Shown: piece after piece, positions 1 through 7,550 of the stretch
Layout: every line of letters starts with the position of its first letter
Numbering within the stretch: the stretch's first letter is position 1
Assembly (NCBI GenBank): GCA_041917975.1
Contig: JAYRWN010000386.1
Span: forward strand, 1-14,918
Length of the DNA stretch: 14,918 nucleotides
DNA from: JAYRWN01 sp041917975
GTDB lineage: Bacteria; Bacteroidota; Bacteroidia; Chitinophagales; Saprospiraceae
Direction of reading: 5' to 3'
Position numbers and translations under genes: made by a program
The notes under the pieces: model-generated
Told to the model about the DNA's origin: nothing
Database searches by the model: none
Seen by the model: the letters and a program-made list of their open reading frames with translations, nothing else

Positions 1-632
1 ATATCCGGGAGTTGTCAAACATCGAAGGATTGGCTCAAATTCCATCCATACTTAAATTGCTTTCCATCAGAATTGGCAGTACGGTCAATTTTTCGGATGT
101 TGCCAGACTGGCCGGAGTGAAAAGTACTACGCTTCAGCGCTATGTAGCGCTTTTGGAACAAATTTTTCTAATGCTGAAAATACCGGCATGGACACCAGGT
201 ACTGAAGGTCAATTTGTAAAGTCACCTAAAGTTTATTTAAATGATACCGGTCTCTTATGCCATTTGATCGGAGAGGATGAGACGAGTTTACTCAGGGACC
301 GAAAAACCGCCGGCATGGTGTTTGAAAACTTTGTTGTCTTGGAAATTCTTAAACAATTAAGTTGGTCAGATCTGTTTTTGCATCCTTTTCATTTTAGTAT
401 GCACAAAGGCCATGAGGTAGACCTAGTGCTGATGAACTCAAAAAGCCAGCTCTATGGCGTTGAAATTAAGTTAGCTGCATCACTGACTAATGCTGATTTT
501 AATGGACTTAGACGGCTGGCGGAATTGTCAAGAGGAAAATTTGTACGGGGCATTGTACTCTATACCGGTGACAAGATGATCCCTTTCGCTGAAAATTTAT
601 TTGCTGTACCGGTGTCGCAGGTGTGGTCATAA
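1..632 (+). CDS. AAA_14/DUF4143-type ATPase, C-terminal part (5' end outside window)
   Basis: This is the C-terminal part of an ATPase of the AAA_14 plus DUF4143 architecture. The frame is open to the window edge (codons for IREL precede the TTG at 12), so the P-loop ATPase half is missing and the true start is not in view. Numbering from the TTG at 12, residues 24-56 look like a winged helix (FSDVARLAGVKSTTLQRYV). Residues 72-82 hold the family-typical KVYLNDTGLL, and residues 103-115 hold the conserved FENFVVLEILK helix. The tail reads HEVDLVL (D137) followed by VEIK (E151, K153), the spaced acidic and lysine pattern of PD-(D/E)XK-like folds described for DUF4143. The cellular role of this family is unknown, and nothing here ties it to the efflux operon, which is convergent. 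Family assignment is fairly sure; function is not. Confidence 0.85.
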   Translation, partial: IRELSNIEGLAQIPSILKLLSIRIGSTVNFSDVARLAGVKSTTLQRYVALLEQIFLMLKIPAWTPGTEGQFVKSPKVYLNDTGLLCHLIGEDETSLLRDRKTAGMVFENFVVLEILKQLSWSDLFLHPFHFSMHKGHEVDLVLMNSKSQLYGVEIKLAASLTNADFNGLRRLAELSRGKFVRGIVLYTGDKMIPFAENLFAVPVSQVWS

Positions 633-858
633 AAATAATTTAGAACAAGCTATCTGCTCTCCACGACAAGTGAATAAAAGCCTCTTTGGCATAAAAAGCG
701 GTGAAAACTCGTATGTCTTTGATTGACACTTACCTATACGCGAAAATACACCAGTTTTTAATCGATTTATCATTTAAGTAAAACAAGCTTTTTCTGATCA
801 TTTTTATTTCAAATTCATCACACGCCAACATGTATTCGCTTAATTCGCTCAGTTAATT

Positions 859-890
859 TGTGTATTTGTTTATCTGTTTATTTGTATATG
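859..890. repeat. Imperfect 8-bp tandem repeat, four units
   Basis: Four consecutive octamers can be laid out as TGTGTATT, TGTTTATC, TGTTTATT and TGTATATG. They lie in the spacer between two convergent genes. Function is unknown; replication slippage is the simplest origin. Confidence 0.55.
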
Positions 891-916
891 GGGCGTGGTT
901 TGGGTTCTAATTTACC

Positions 917-946
917 ACACTCACACCCTCACTCTCACTCTCACTT
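917..946. repeat. Hexanucleotide (TCACTC) microsatellite-like tract
   Basis: Three adjoining hexamers TCACTC, TCACTC and TCACTT (929-946) follow a degenerate TCACAC unit (921-926) and a two-base interruption. One strand is a strongly biased C/A/T tract. It lies about 35 bp past the stop codon of the RND gene, so it cannot shift a reading frame seen in this window. Copy number might vary between relatives. Confidence 0.65.
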
Positions 947-979
947 ATTCTGTTCCCGCTTGTTTCGGCTTAAGTTTGA

Positions 980-3900
980 TCAGTCCACCTTCGGCGGTAT
1001 TAAATAATATAATACCGGCGTCACCAATCGGCTTAACAAGGTAGAACTAATTAGTCCACCGATCAATACAATAGCCAGCGGACTAATTAATGGTGATCGC
1101 TCCAGCACCAACGGGGTCATCCCGCCAATCGCGGTCATGGACGTCAATAAGATGGGCAGGAATCTGGTTTCAGCCCCGTCCATTACGGCTTCATACAAGC
1201 TCATGCCCTGGGTACGCAAGGCGTTGGTGTAATCGACCATGAGAATGGAATTTTTAATTTCGATCCCAGCGAGGGCGATGATGCCTACGGTAGCCACAAA
1301 GGAAAGTGTTTCGCCGGTAATCCATAAAGCGACCAAAGCTCCGATAAATCCCATGGGGATCACACTGAACACAATTAAAATAGATTTGAAGGTGCGGAAT
1401 TCCAGAATTAATATGGCCAGTAATCCAAAAAAAGTGAGGATGATAATGGTCCCTAGTCCGGCAAAGGATTCTTCACGACTTTCGCGTTCACCGGCTGCAA
1501 CTACGCGATAATCCGGCGGGAGTTTAATTTCGTTTTGAATTTTTTGTTCAATAGCGGTGGTTATTTGATCTGTATTATAACCGGTAGCTACAAAGCTGCT
1601 CACCAAACTATATCTTTCTTTATTAAAATGGCGGATAACCGGAGGCGATGGCACCAGAGAAATTTTGGCGATATTTTTTAAGGGCACTAATACGCCACTG
1701 GCGGAAGTAATTTCAATGTGATCAAAATTTTCAAGTGCATTAGCCGTGTTAGGTGCAATGGTAACCACAAGGTCATATTCATCACTTTCCGCAGTGCGCA
1801 AATGCCCCATATCCATCCCGGCTATGGCCAACCTGACCGTTTTGGCAATTTCTGCGCTGTGCAGTCCATACAATCCGGCCTTTTGTTTGTCAATATCAAT
1901 GCGCAAATCCGTGCTTTCATATTTCAAATCGTTGCGTACGTACAGACTCCCCGGCATGTCTTTAGCCAATTTTTCTATTTTGGCGCTCAACGATTTTAAC
2001 GTGTCCAGATTTTGACCAATTATGCGCAATTCAATAGGCGCTGTTATCGGGGGGCCTTGCTGGAAACGTTTGACTTCTATTTTAGCACCGGGAAAGGCCG
2101 CCAAATCAACCCGCAAACTATCAGCAAAAGCCACAATTTCAGGTTCCTGAGCGTGCTTTTCAAGATAAATCATGATTTGCGAGAAATTAGAGCTGCTCTC
2201 GCGCTGAAATTCGTTGTAATAAATACGCGGATTCCCTTTGCCCACATTACTGCTGAGGCTGACCACACCCGGTTGTTGTAAAATAAATTGTTCTATACGG
2301 CGCACCAATTTGTCGGTATGGGCCAAATTACTGCCGGGCTCAGTTTCTACATCCACGGTTAAAATCGGTTTTTCGGAGGCGGGAAATAGACTGAATCCTA
2401 ACTGTGGAATTAATAAAAACGATGCTCCAAAAATCAATGCTGCACTGAGTAAAGTAATTACCGGATGTTTGATACACCATTTTAATAAATGCTGATAAGG
2501 TGTATTGATATAATTTTTAAAGGCACGGAAAAAAATATTTCCTTCCTGGTGGCTGGCTTGTTCATGTCCTTTTAGAAAAATGCTGGAAAGGAATGGAATA
2601 ATTGTAATAGAAACAAATAAAGAAGCCAGCACAGTTAGCATGACGGCCATTGGCATGGAGCGGATAAAATCACCCGAACCTTCCGGTAAATTCGCCAAGG
2701 GCAGAAACGCCAGAATTAACGTGGCGGTACAGCCGATGATCGCCACTAAAATATGATTGGTGGCCGAGGTCGCCGCTTGTTTAGCCGAAATGCCGCCACG
2801 CATATAACGTTCAATATTTTCCACCACTACAATGCTGTCATCAACCAATAAACCCAAAGCAATGACCATTCCTACAATACTTAATTGATTAAGGGTGTAA
2901 CCAAATAAATTTAATAGAAATAAGCCGATACTTAATGATAGTGGAATGGAAATCATCACCACCAGGGAAGCTCTGGTACCTAGCGGCAATAAGGTTAACA
3001 AAACTAAAAAAATGGCGATGGCGAAATCGCGGCCTAGTCCGGATAAGCGGTTGCGCACGCCCACCTCCTGATCAAATGCTTGCTCCATAGTAATGTGAGT
3101 GGGAAGATTGGACCGGAAGGCGTTCAATTCTTGCTCAATAGCTGCGCGGGTAGAGATAATATTTTTTTTATCCTTCATCGCCGTAATTACCCACACCGCC
3201 CGACGGCCATTTTGACGGGCTATATGGTCATTATCATCTTCCGACAGATAAATGTTGGCAATTTCATGTAATTTAACAATATGCCCATTAGGCGTACTGT
3301 GGACCACCGTTTGTTTTATTTCATCGATACTTTTAAAATCAGAGGTGGTTTTTATATTGTATTTCCTACTGCCTAAATCAATATCTCCACCGGGAATGTT
3401 GAGGTTGTTGGCTTGAATGAGGCTCAGGACTTGATTTAGTCCTAACTTTAGGGTGGACATTTTTTCCAGATCAAGTTGTATTTTGACTTCTCTCCCCGGC
3501 ACACCTTGTATTTTCACCCATTTTAGATCTTTTATCCGTTCAAGATTTTTTTCCAGTTTTTCCGCCTCTGCTTCCAGTTCGGCCATGGATGCTGTTTCGG
3601 AAATCAGGGCTGTTTGTAAGATGGCTACATCACTGCTTGCTGCGCGATGCACATCCAGACGTAATAAACCGTCCGGCAGGTCCGGTCTTAATTTGTTGAT
3701 TTCCCGGATGACATCATTATTTTTAGTATCTACATTTACTTCATAATTAAATTCCACCAACATCACCATTAAGCCATCACGAATAGTGGTGTTAATTTTT
3801 TTTATGTCACCCAATTTATATAATTCTTCCTCGATAGGGTCTACTACTAATTCTTCCATATCAGTGGGATTGGTGCCGGGATAAATAGCTACCACTGAAA

Positions 3901-4033
3901 AAATGGGTGCACCAAAAGGCGGGTCTTCAGAGCGCGGCATATTTAAAAGAGAATTAATACCCAGAATTAAGGCTGCCAGGAAGATGATCAGCGTAAACTG
4001 ATAATTTTTTACAAAAAATTGGTTAAAGTTCAT
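980..4033 (-). CDS. RND-family efflux pump, inner-membrane permease (AcrB-like, HAE1 type)
   Basis: This is the proton-driven pump of a tripartite efflux system, 1017 aa against about 1030-1050 for AcrB-type pumps. It has the usual duplicated layout: TM1 at about 12-30, a large periplasmic loop (about 35-330), TM2-6 (about 335-490), TM7 (about 525-545), a second loop (about 550-855) and TM8-12 (about 860-1013). The proton relay is complete: D398 and D399 in TM4 (LLVDDSIVVVENIER), K927 in TM10 (GIEIKNSILMVDY), and R957 and T964 (RFLPILLTSM), matching AcrB D407, D408, K940, R971 and T978. It is the last gene of the operon, 76 bp after the adaptor. Substrates cannot be read from the sequence, but the relay and operon partners favour drugs or other amphiphiles over metals. 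The family call is very secure; the start ATG at 4033 fits the standard N-terminus. Confidence 0.96.
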   Translation of the reverse strand: MNFNQFFVKNYQFTLIIFLAALILGINSLLNMPRSEDPPFGAPIFSVVAIYPGTNPTDMEELVVDPIEEELYKLGDIKKINTTIRDGLMVMLVEFNYEVNVDTKNNDVIREINKLRPDLPDGLLRLDVHRAASSDVAILQTALISETASMAELEAEAEKLEKNLERIKDLKWVKIQGVPGREVKIQLDLEKMSTLKLGLNQVLSLIQANNLNIPGGDIDLGSRKYNIKTTSDFKSIDEIKQTVVHSTPNGHIVKLHEIANIYLSEDDNDHIARQNGRRAVWVITAMKDKKNIISTRAAIEQELNAFRSNLPTHITMEQAFDQEVGVRNRLSGLGRDFAIAIFLVLLTLLPLGTRASLVVMISIPLSLSIGLFLLNLFGYTLNQLSIVGMVIALGLLVDDSIVVVENIERYMRGGISAKQAATSATNHILVAIIGCTATLILAFLPLANLPEGSGDFIRSMPMAVMLTVLASLFVSITIIPFLSSIFLKGHEQASHQEGNIFFRAFKNYINTPYQHLLKWCIKHPVITLLSAALIFGASFLLIPQLGFSLFPASEKPILTVDVETEPGSNLAHTDKLVRRIEQFILQQPGVVSLSSNVGKGNPRIYYNEFQRESSSNFSQIMIYLEKHAQEPEIVAFADSLRVDLAAFPGAKIEVKRFQQGPPITAPIELRIIGQNLDTLKSLSAKIEKLAKDMPGSLYVRNDLKYESTDLRIDIDKQKAGLYGLHSAEIAKTVRLAIAGMDMGHLRTAESDEYDLVVTIAPNTANALENFDHIEITSASGVLVPLKNIAKISLVPSPPVIRHFNKERYSLVSSFVATGYNTDQITTAIEQKIQNEIKLPPDYRVVAAGERESREESFAGLGTIIILTFFGLLAILILEFRTFKSILIVFSVIPMGFIGALVALWITGETLSFVATVGIIALAGIEIKNSILMVDYTNALRTQGMSLYEAVMDGAETRFLPILLTSMTAIGGMTPLVLERSPLISPLAIVLIGGLISSTLLSRLVTPVLYYLIPPKVD

Positions 4034-4109
4034 GTGATTTGGTAATTCAAGGACTGGTGTAAATTAGTTTTTTATTAACCCGATGTAATTGCGGAACGGT
4101 ATAAATGAG

Positions 4110-5162
4110 TCAATTTGCAACTTGTACTTTATCACCATCTTCTAAATAAATAGATCCGATGGTAACTACTTTTTCGACGCCTTCTAAACCAGATTGTACC
4201 GCTACTTTATCACCGAGTAGTTTATGAATACGGATGGGTATTTTTTTAGCCAGATTTTGTTCGTTAATGACAAAGACCTCCGCTTGTGCCCCGTCGGATC
4301 TGACCAGGGCATCAATAGGTATCACCGGTAATGACTGGGTGGATGTTACCGGAATTACTATTTTACAGATCATCCCCGCTGCAAGTGAAGGTGGAAGCTG
4401 ATGTAATTTTAATTCGATATCCAATTTGCCGCTGGCGTTGGTCACCAAGGTAGATCGGTCGGTAATTATAGCCGGAAAATTTTGTCCGGGATAGGCATCG
4501 AGGGTAATTTCCGCTGGTTGATTAATTTGAATTTGTGCCCATTCGTAGTCCAATAATCCGGTGGTCACTCGCCAATCGGCTTGTTGGGTGCTCATGATGA
4601 TATAAACCGGCATGCCTGGTCCAGCTATTTCGCCGCTATGCAGAACTTGTTTAATAATGCGTCCTTCAAGGGGAGAAATAACTGTGCTGTGGTCCTGATT
4701 AAATTTGGCAATAGCCAGATTATTTTTTGCCACAGCCAAAGCTGTTTCAACATTTTGTTTTTGTTCTAAAGTGGCTACACTGTCCAGAAATAAATTATTG
4801 ATGCGTTGCACATCCCGTTCTGCTTTTTTTACCGCTTGTAGCGCTTGATTGACTTGAGCATTAATTTCGGTCATGATCAAGGTCGACAACACTTGTCCTT
4901 TTTTTACTTTATCACCTTCTTTAAAATAGGTGGAAGCAATGACTCCACCGGTTTTAAAAGCGGGCCTGGCTTCTGATTTATTGATGAAAGTGCCTAAGGT
5001 TTGGATGCTACCGGTGGTGCTCAGTCGTTCCACGGGTGCTAGTTTTACGGTCAGGATATTGATGGTTGCCGGTGAGGAAACTTGTTTAGGCGTTTCAATT
5101 TTTTTTTGGCATTGCCAAAAGATAAAACTGCCGAAGAAGATAAAAATGACGTACTTATTCAT
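4110..5162 (-). CDS. RND efflux periplasmic adaptor (membrane fusion protein), lipoprotein
   Basis: This adaptor links the RND pump to the TolC-like channel in the periplasm. The N-terminus is a short hydrophobic stretch ending at C18 (FIFWQC, then QKK), read here as a lipoprotein signal, although W-Q before the cysteine is an unusual lipobox. The rest follows the HlyD/AcrA plan. The first lipoyl half is at about 65-95 (GGVIASTYFKEGDKVKKGQVL), a helical hairpin at about 96-158 and the second lipoyl half at about 160-190 (ISPLEGRIIKQVLHSGEIAG). A beta-barrel follows at about 195-280 and the membrane-proximal domain at about 285-345. The 350-aa length is normal. It starts 32 bp after the channel gene and precedes the pump by 76 bp, so the three are almost certainly co-transcribed. 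The cognate partners are inferred from gene order. Confidence 0.93.
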   Translation of the reverse strand: MNKYVIFIFFGSFIFWQCQKKIETPKQVSSPATINILTVKLAPVERLSTTGSIQTLGTFINKSEARPAFKTGGVIASTYFKEGDKVKKGQVLSTLIMTEINAQVNQALQAVKKAERDVQRINNLFLDSVATLEQKQNVETALAVAKNNLAIAKFNQDHSTVISPLEGRIIKQVLHSGEIAGPGMPVYIIMSTQQADWRVTTGLLDYEWAQIQINQPAEITLDAYPGQNFPAIITDRSTLVTNASGKLDIELKLHQLPPSLAAGMICKIVIPVTSTQSLPVIPIDALVRSDGAQAEVFVINEQNLAKKIPIRIHKLLGDKVAVQSGLEGVEKVVTIGSIYLEDGDKVQVAN

Positions 5163-5194
5163 ACGGATTATTTTGAACCATTATTTTTTATAAT

Positions 5195-6508
5195 TTATTG
5201 AATAGGGTAGGCTGCCATATGGTAATAATATTCCGCCCACACCTGCCATACATTAAATCGTGATACATTGTATTCCAGGCGGGCGGTCGTGATTTGGTTT
5301 TGGGCATCGATTAGTTCCAAATAATTTGCTGTTCCTTCCCGGTATTTAAGTTGGACATCCCGGTAAAGCCTTTGGGCTACTTGCCAACGGGTGAAGTGTG
5401 ATTCTGTTTGCGCCAATCCGGCCTGCAAATTATTAAGGCTTATTTGGACAGCCAGGGCTATCTGCTCACTGACCTGACGTTTTTTCTGTTCCTGAGCCTG
5501 GATATTGGCACGGACCTGGTCTATTTTAGATTGGTGACGGCGGTGATCGTACAGATTTAATTCCAGGTTCAAACCGAATAAGGCATAAGGTTCCCAGCCG
5601 AAATTAAAATCCTGCGATCCGACATCTAATAGCGCGCCCAGGCGGGGTTTATAAAACTGGTTTTCCCTGCGGATGCCCATCTCATATAGTTTGATGCTTT
5701 GGTCCAGCTGAGCGATTTCTTCACGTGCAGCCCCGGCAGGTAAATCAACATTGGGGAGGGTGGGTAAATGACCCGCGAGGAGCGAGGTGTCGGCACATAA
5801 AAAGAACAAATAGGCCTTGGCATTATTTTTCATACCCATGGTCTCGGCACGTTTTGCCTGGATGGCAGCTTTTTCAGCATCCAGGCGACTCAGGCTGGAT
5901 GGCAAAGCCATACCCTGGCGTATCATGCTTTCGGTAGTCCGTCTCGCTTCGGAGAGCAAAGAATCGGCAGCATCGAAAATGTGTAAAGCTTCTTCAACAC
6001 CTTGCCATCTGAAGTAAGCCTGCATGACTTCTTTGCTTAAGAGCCGTTTATAGGCTTTTATTTCCAGGGCCTGGAGTTGGATGGTTTCTTGTTTTACGGC
6101 CCGGTTAATGGCCAGGTCGGGGTAAAAGATGGGTTGTTGAATTCTAACCCTGGCATCGTAAAAGTTGTTTGGCAAAAATTGGATGTTTTGATTTTCCAGG
6201 GTAGGAAACTGGTTGCTTTGGGTTAAACTATTGAGCGTGTTGTGGACAGGATTTAGAAGGTCGCCAATCGGAAAAGCGATGGCGCGGCCTCCTACTGAAA
6301 GAGTATACTGAGTGCCAAAGGTGACTATAGGACCATACATGGCTTTTGCTTCCTGCAGAGCAAATTCAGCTTGCCTGAGTTGGAAATCTTTAGCCCGTAA
6401 TTCGGCACTGGTGGACCAGGCTTTCCCGACCAATTCTGAAAAATCCTGTGCGCATAATGTAGTACTCAGGACGGTAAAGGCGAGGATAAAAGAACGTTGA
6501 AGGATCAT
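5195..6508 (-). CDS. TolC-family outer-membrane efflux channel
   Basis: This is the outer-membrane exit duct of the efflux system, 437 aa. A signal peptide at 1-20 ends in LCA before QDFSEL. The site fits signal peptidase I better than a lipobox, because Leu precedes the Cys, so the mature protein is probably not lipidated, unlike many OprM-type channels. Two OEP repeats follow (about 25-205 and 230-430), each with long amphipathic helices rich in A, Q, E and R. The second carries the family-typical LYRDVQLKYREGTANYLELIDAQNQITTARLEYN region. It lies 17 bp after tetR, and its ATG at 6508 gives the clean signal peptide. Having the channel before adaptor and pump differs from acrAB loci but is common in Bacteroidota RND operons. 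Family assignment is secure. Confidence 0.93.
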   Translation of the reverse strand: MILQRSFILAFTVLSTTLCAQDFSELVGKAWSTSAELRAKDFQLRQAEFALQEAKAMYGPIVTFGTQYTLSVGGRAIAFPIGDLLNPVHNTLNSLTQSNQFPTLENQNIQFLPNNFYDARVRIQQPIFYPDLAINRAVKQETIQLQALEIKAYKRLLSKEVMQAYFRWQGVEEALHIFDAADSLLSEARRTTESMIRQGMALPSSLSRLDAEKAAIQAKRAETMGMKNNAKAYLFFLCADTSLLAGHLPTLPNVDLPAGAAREEIAQLDQSIKLYEMGIRRENQFYKPRLGALLDVGSQDFNFGWEPYALFGLNLELNLYDHRRHQSKIDQVRANIQAQEQKKRQVSEQIALAVQISLNNLQAGLAQTESHFTRWQVAQRLYRDVQLKYREGTANYLELIDAQNQITTARLEYNVSRFNVWQVWAEYYYHMAAYPIQ

Positions 6509-6525
6509 AGGGTAAATTGGCTAAG

Positions 6526-7146
6526 TCAGTTTTTAGAATGAATAAATGAGGTGAGCATAGCATCCAAAGTTTGTTCAATGAGTGTGTTGGCTGAGTTGTT
6601 TTCCACCATCTCGAGGCGTTGGCTTTGAGCCAGATTAACCAGACCGTGAACAGTACTCCATAACATTAGGGCCAGAACCCGGGGGTTGAGGCTGGAGAGA
6701 ACATAGGTCGTGATGATTTCCTGACTGGTGGCCACCAGGGTTTCGAAAAGTTGATAACCATCCCGCCATTCCGCCTGACAGCATTTCAGGTGTTTAATGG
6801 GTTGGTGGGAGTTAAACATCAGCTCGTACCAATCCGGGTTGGTTAAGCCAAAGTGGACATAATCCGCGCCGATAGTTCTTAATCTCAATAAAGGGTCGCT
6901 TATTTTTAGGTTTTCGAGCATGGATTGGGTGAGTAGTTGGAATCCCATTTGAGTCAATTCAAAAATGATTTCATCTTTATCTTTAAAGTATAAATAAATG
7001 GTGCCAGGGCTGTATTCGATGAGTGCGGCGATTTTCCGGATGGATAACTTTTCCTGACCTTCTGCAGCCATAATTTGTTTAGCGGCAAATAAAATTTGGT
7101 CTTTAAGTTCCAATTTCTCTCTTTCCTTCCGTTCTGTTATACCCAT
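6526..7146 (-). CDS. TetR/AcrR-family repressor, likely regulator of the efflux operon
   Basis: This is a one-component transcription factor, 206 aa, the usual TetR length. The N-terminal DNA-binding domain covers about 12-60, with the helix-turn-helix at about 34-54 (SIRKIAALIEYSPGTIYLYF), closing on the canonical G-T-I-Y-x-Y-F signature. Residues 75-200 form an all-helical ligand-binding and dimerisation domain with a family-typical LWSTVHGLVNL segment near 162-172. It is the first gene of the operon, only 17 bp before the channel gene, so it probably controls its own synthesis together with the pump. Inverted repeats of TGAACA lie just upstream and overlap the promoter, which makes autorepression likely. 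The ligand is unknown; pump substrates are the usual inducers in this family. The ATG at 7146 is kept because it starts just before the conserved helix 1 region and sits about 20 nt past the -7 element. Confidence 0.93.
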   Translation of the reverse strand: MGITERKEREKLELKDQILFAAKQIMAAEGQEKLSIRKIAALIEYSPGTIYLYFKDKDEIIFELTQMGFQLLTQSMLENLKISDPLLRLRTIGADYVHFGLTNPDWYELMFNSHQPIKHLKCCQAEWRDGYQLFETLVATSQEIITTYVLSSLNPRVLALMLWSTVHGLVNLAQSQRLEMVENNSANTLIEQTLDAMLTSFIHSKN

Positions 7147-7155
7147 GGTTTATAT

Positions 7156-7186
7156 TGAACAGTGCAAATATACTGAACACTGTTCA
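7156..7186. promoter_or_regulatory. Probable TetR operator: TGAACA/TGTTCA repeats
   Basis: The sequence holds a perfect 13-bp palindrome TGAACACTGTTCA (7174-7186). A second half-site, TGAACAGTG (7156-7164), is the exact reverse complement of CACTGTTCA (7178-7186), so two nested symmetries exist. The repeat starts 9 bp upstream of the tetR start codon and overlaps its putative promoter. TetR-family dimers typically bind such palindromes. The match to this regulator is inferred from position. Confidence 0.75.
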
Positions 7187-7196
7187 TATTTGTCAA
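7165..7196 (-). promoter_or_regulatory. Bacteroidota-type promoter of the tetR-efflux operon
   Basis: On the minus strand, TTG (7194-7196) is followed after 21 bp by TATATTTG (7165-7172), a full match to the TAnnTTTG -7 element of the Bacteroidota primary sigma factor, with a -33 TTG at usual spacing. Transcription would begin near 7158-7161, leaving a leader of roughly 12-16 nt before the ATG. The TGAACA palindrome fills the spacer, so a bound repressor would block RNA polymerase. Confidence 0.7.
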
Positions 7197-7422
7197 TATT
7201 AAATTGTGTGGAAATTGAATTTATTTTATTGTTATATATAAAGAAATGATTATTAAATTAATAACGATTTAACATAACCAGTGTACTTCTAACCGAAGGA
7301 AACGAGCGAGGCCTTTGATTTTAATTTAATCATAAAACATATTGTATATGATTGATTAAATTTCAAAATATTATACTAAACATTGTGTATTTTAAATCTT
7401 TTAAAGAATATTTTTTAGGATA
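7197..7422. other. AT-rich non-coding region between divergent operons
   Basis: No ORF or RNA gene is supported here. It is very AT-rich apart from a small G/C-richer island at about 7290-7313. The main structure is the imperfect inverted repeat listed separately. No second TetR-type TGAACA site was seen, so there is no direct sign that the repressor also controls the susC side. Confidence 0.5.
7314..7367. repeat. Imperfect 54-bp inverted repeat upstream of susC
   Basis: The core arms AATCATA (7328-7334) and TATGATT (7347-7353) are perfect with a 12-bp gap. The outer ends TTTGA (7314-7318) and TCAAA (7363-7367) also pair, with several mismatches between. In AT-rich DNA part of this could be chance. 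It could be an operator or a weak hairpin; no function can be assigned. Confidence 0.4.
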
Positions 7423-7423
7423 C

Positions 7424-7454
7424 TTATAAAATATATAATGGAAATTTAATTTTG
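7424..7454 (+). promoter_or_regulatory. Candidate susC promoter (TAnnTTTG type)
   Basis: TAATTTTG (7447-7454) matches the TAnnTTTG -7 consensus. A degenerate -33 TTA (7424-7426) lies 20 bp upstream. This would start transcription near 7459-7462 and give a leader of about 90 nt before the susC ATG. The imperfect -33 keeps confidence moderate. Confidence 0.45.
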
Positions 7455-7465
7455 GGTAATTTTTA

Positions 7466-7511
7466 TATGGTCATTAAAGGAGACCATACTAAATGAAACT
7501 TGGTTTTTAGT
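7466..7511 (+). promoter_or_regulatory. Leader hairpins with SD-like loop and five-codon mini-ORF before susC
   Basis: A 7-bp perfect stem TATGGTC/GACCATA (7466-7472 and 7482-7488) encloses the loop ATTAAAGGA; an SD-like AAAGGAG spans 7477-7483. Nine bases later an ATG (7493) opens a mini-ORF encoding MKLGF, ending at TAG (7508-7510). ACTAAA (7488-7493) and TTTAGT (7506-7511) can form a second, weaker stem around that mini-ORF, followed by a T-rich stretch. The arrangement resembles a post-initiation control leader but could be coincidental. Confidence 0.35.
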
Positions 7512-7550
7512 AATTTTTCTTAACATTATTGATTAAATAAACAGTTGATT

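Larger units (their letters stand above)
633..979. other. Non-coding spacer between convergent genes
   Basis: These 347 bases separate the stop of the DUF4143 gene from the stop of the RND pump gene on the other strand. No credible ORF, tRNA or strong hairpin followed by a T-run was found, so neither gene has an obvious intrinsic terminator here. The right third holds short imperfect tandem repeats, listed separately. An ATTCGCTTA/ATTCGCTCA direct repeat (834-842 and 843-851) lies just before them. Confidence 0.6.

Noticed and set aside
917..946. CRISPR array
   Set aside because: The units are six bases, adjacent and without spacers; this is a simple sequence repeat.
1239..3746. Several plus-strand ORFs of 60-97 codons opposite the RND gene
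   Set aside because: They are antisense shadows of a conserved coding sequence and have no family-like features.
7185..7192. Plus-strand CATATTTG as a promoter toward susC
   Set aside because: It has one mismatch to TAnnTTTG and no TTG at 17-23 bp upstream; the nearest TTG is 27 bp away.
7545..7550. TTG start for SusC two codons upstream of the ATG
   Set aside because: The ATG at 7551 gives a standard signal peptide (MKRKSLLFSS); a TTG start adds nothing.
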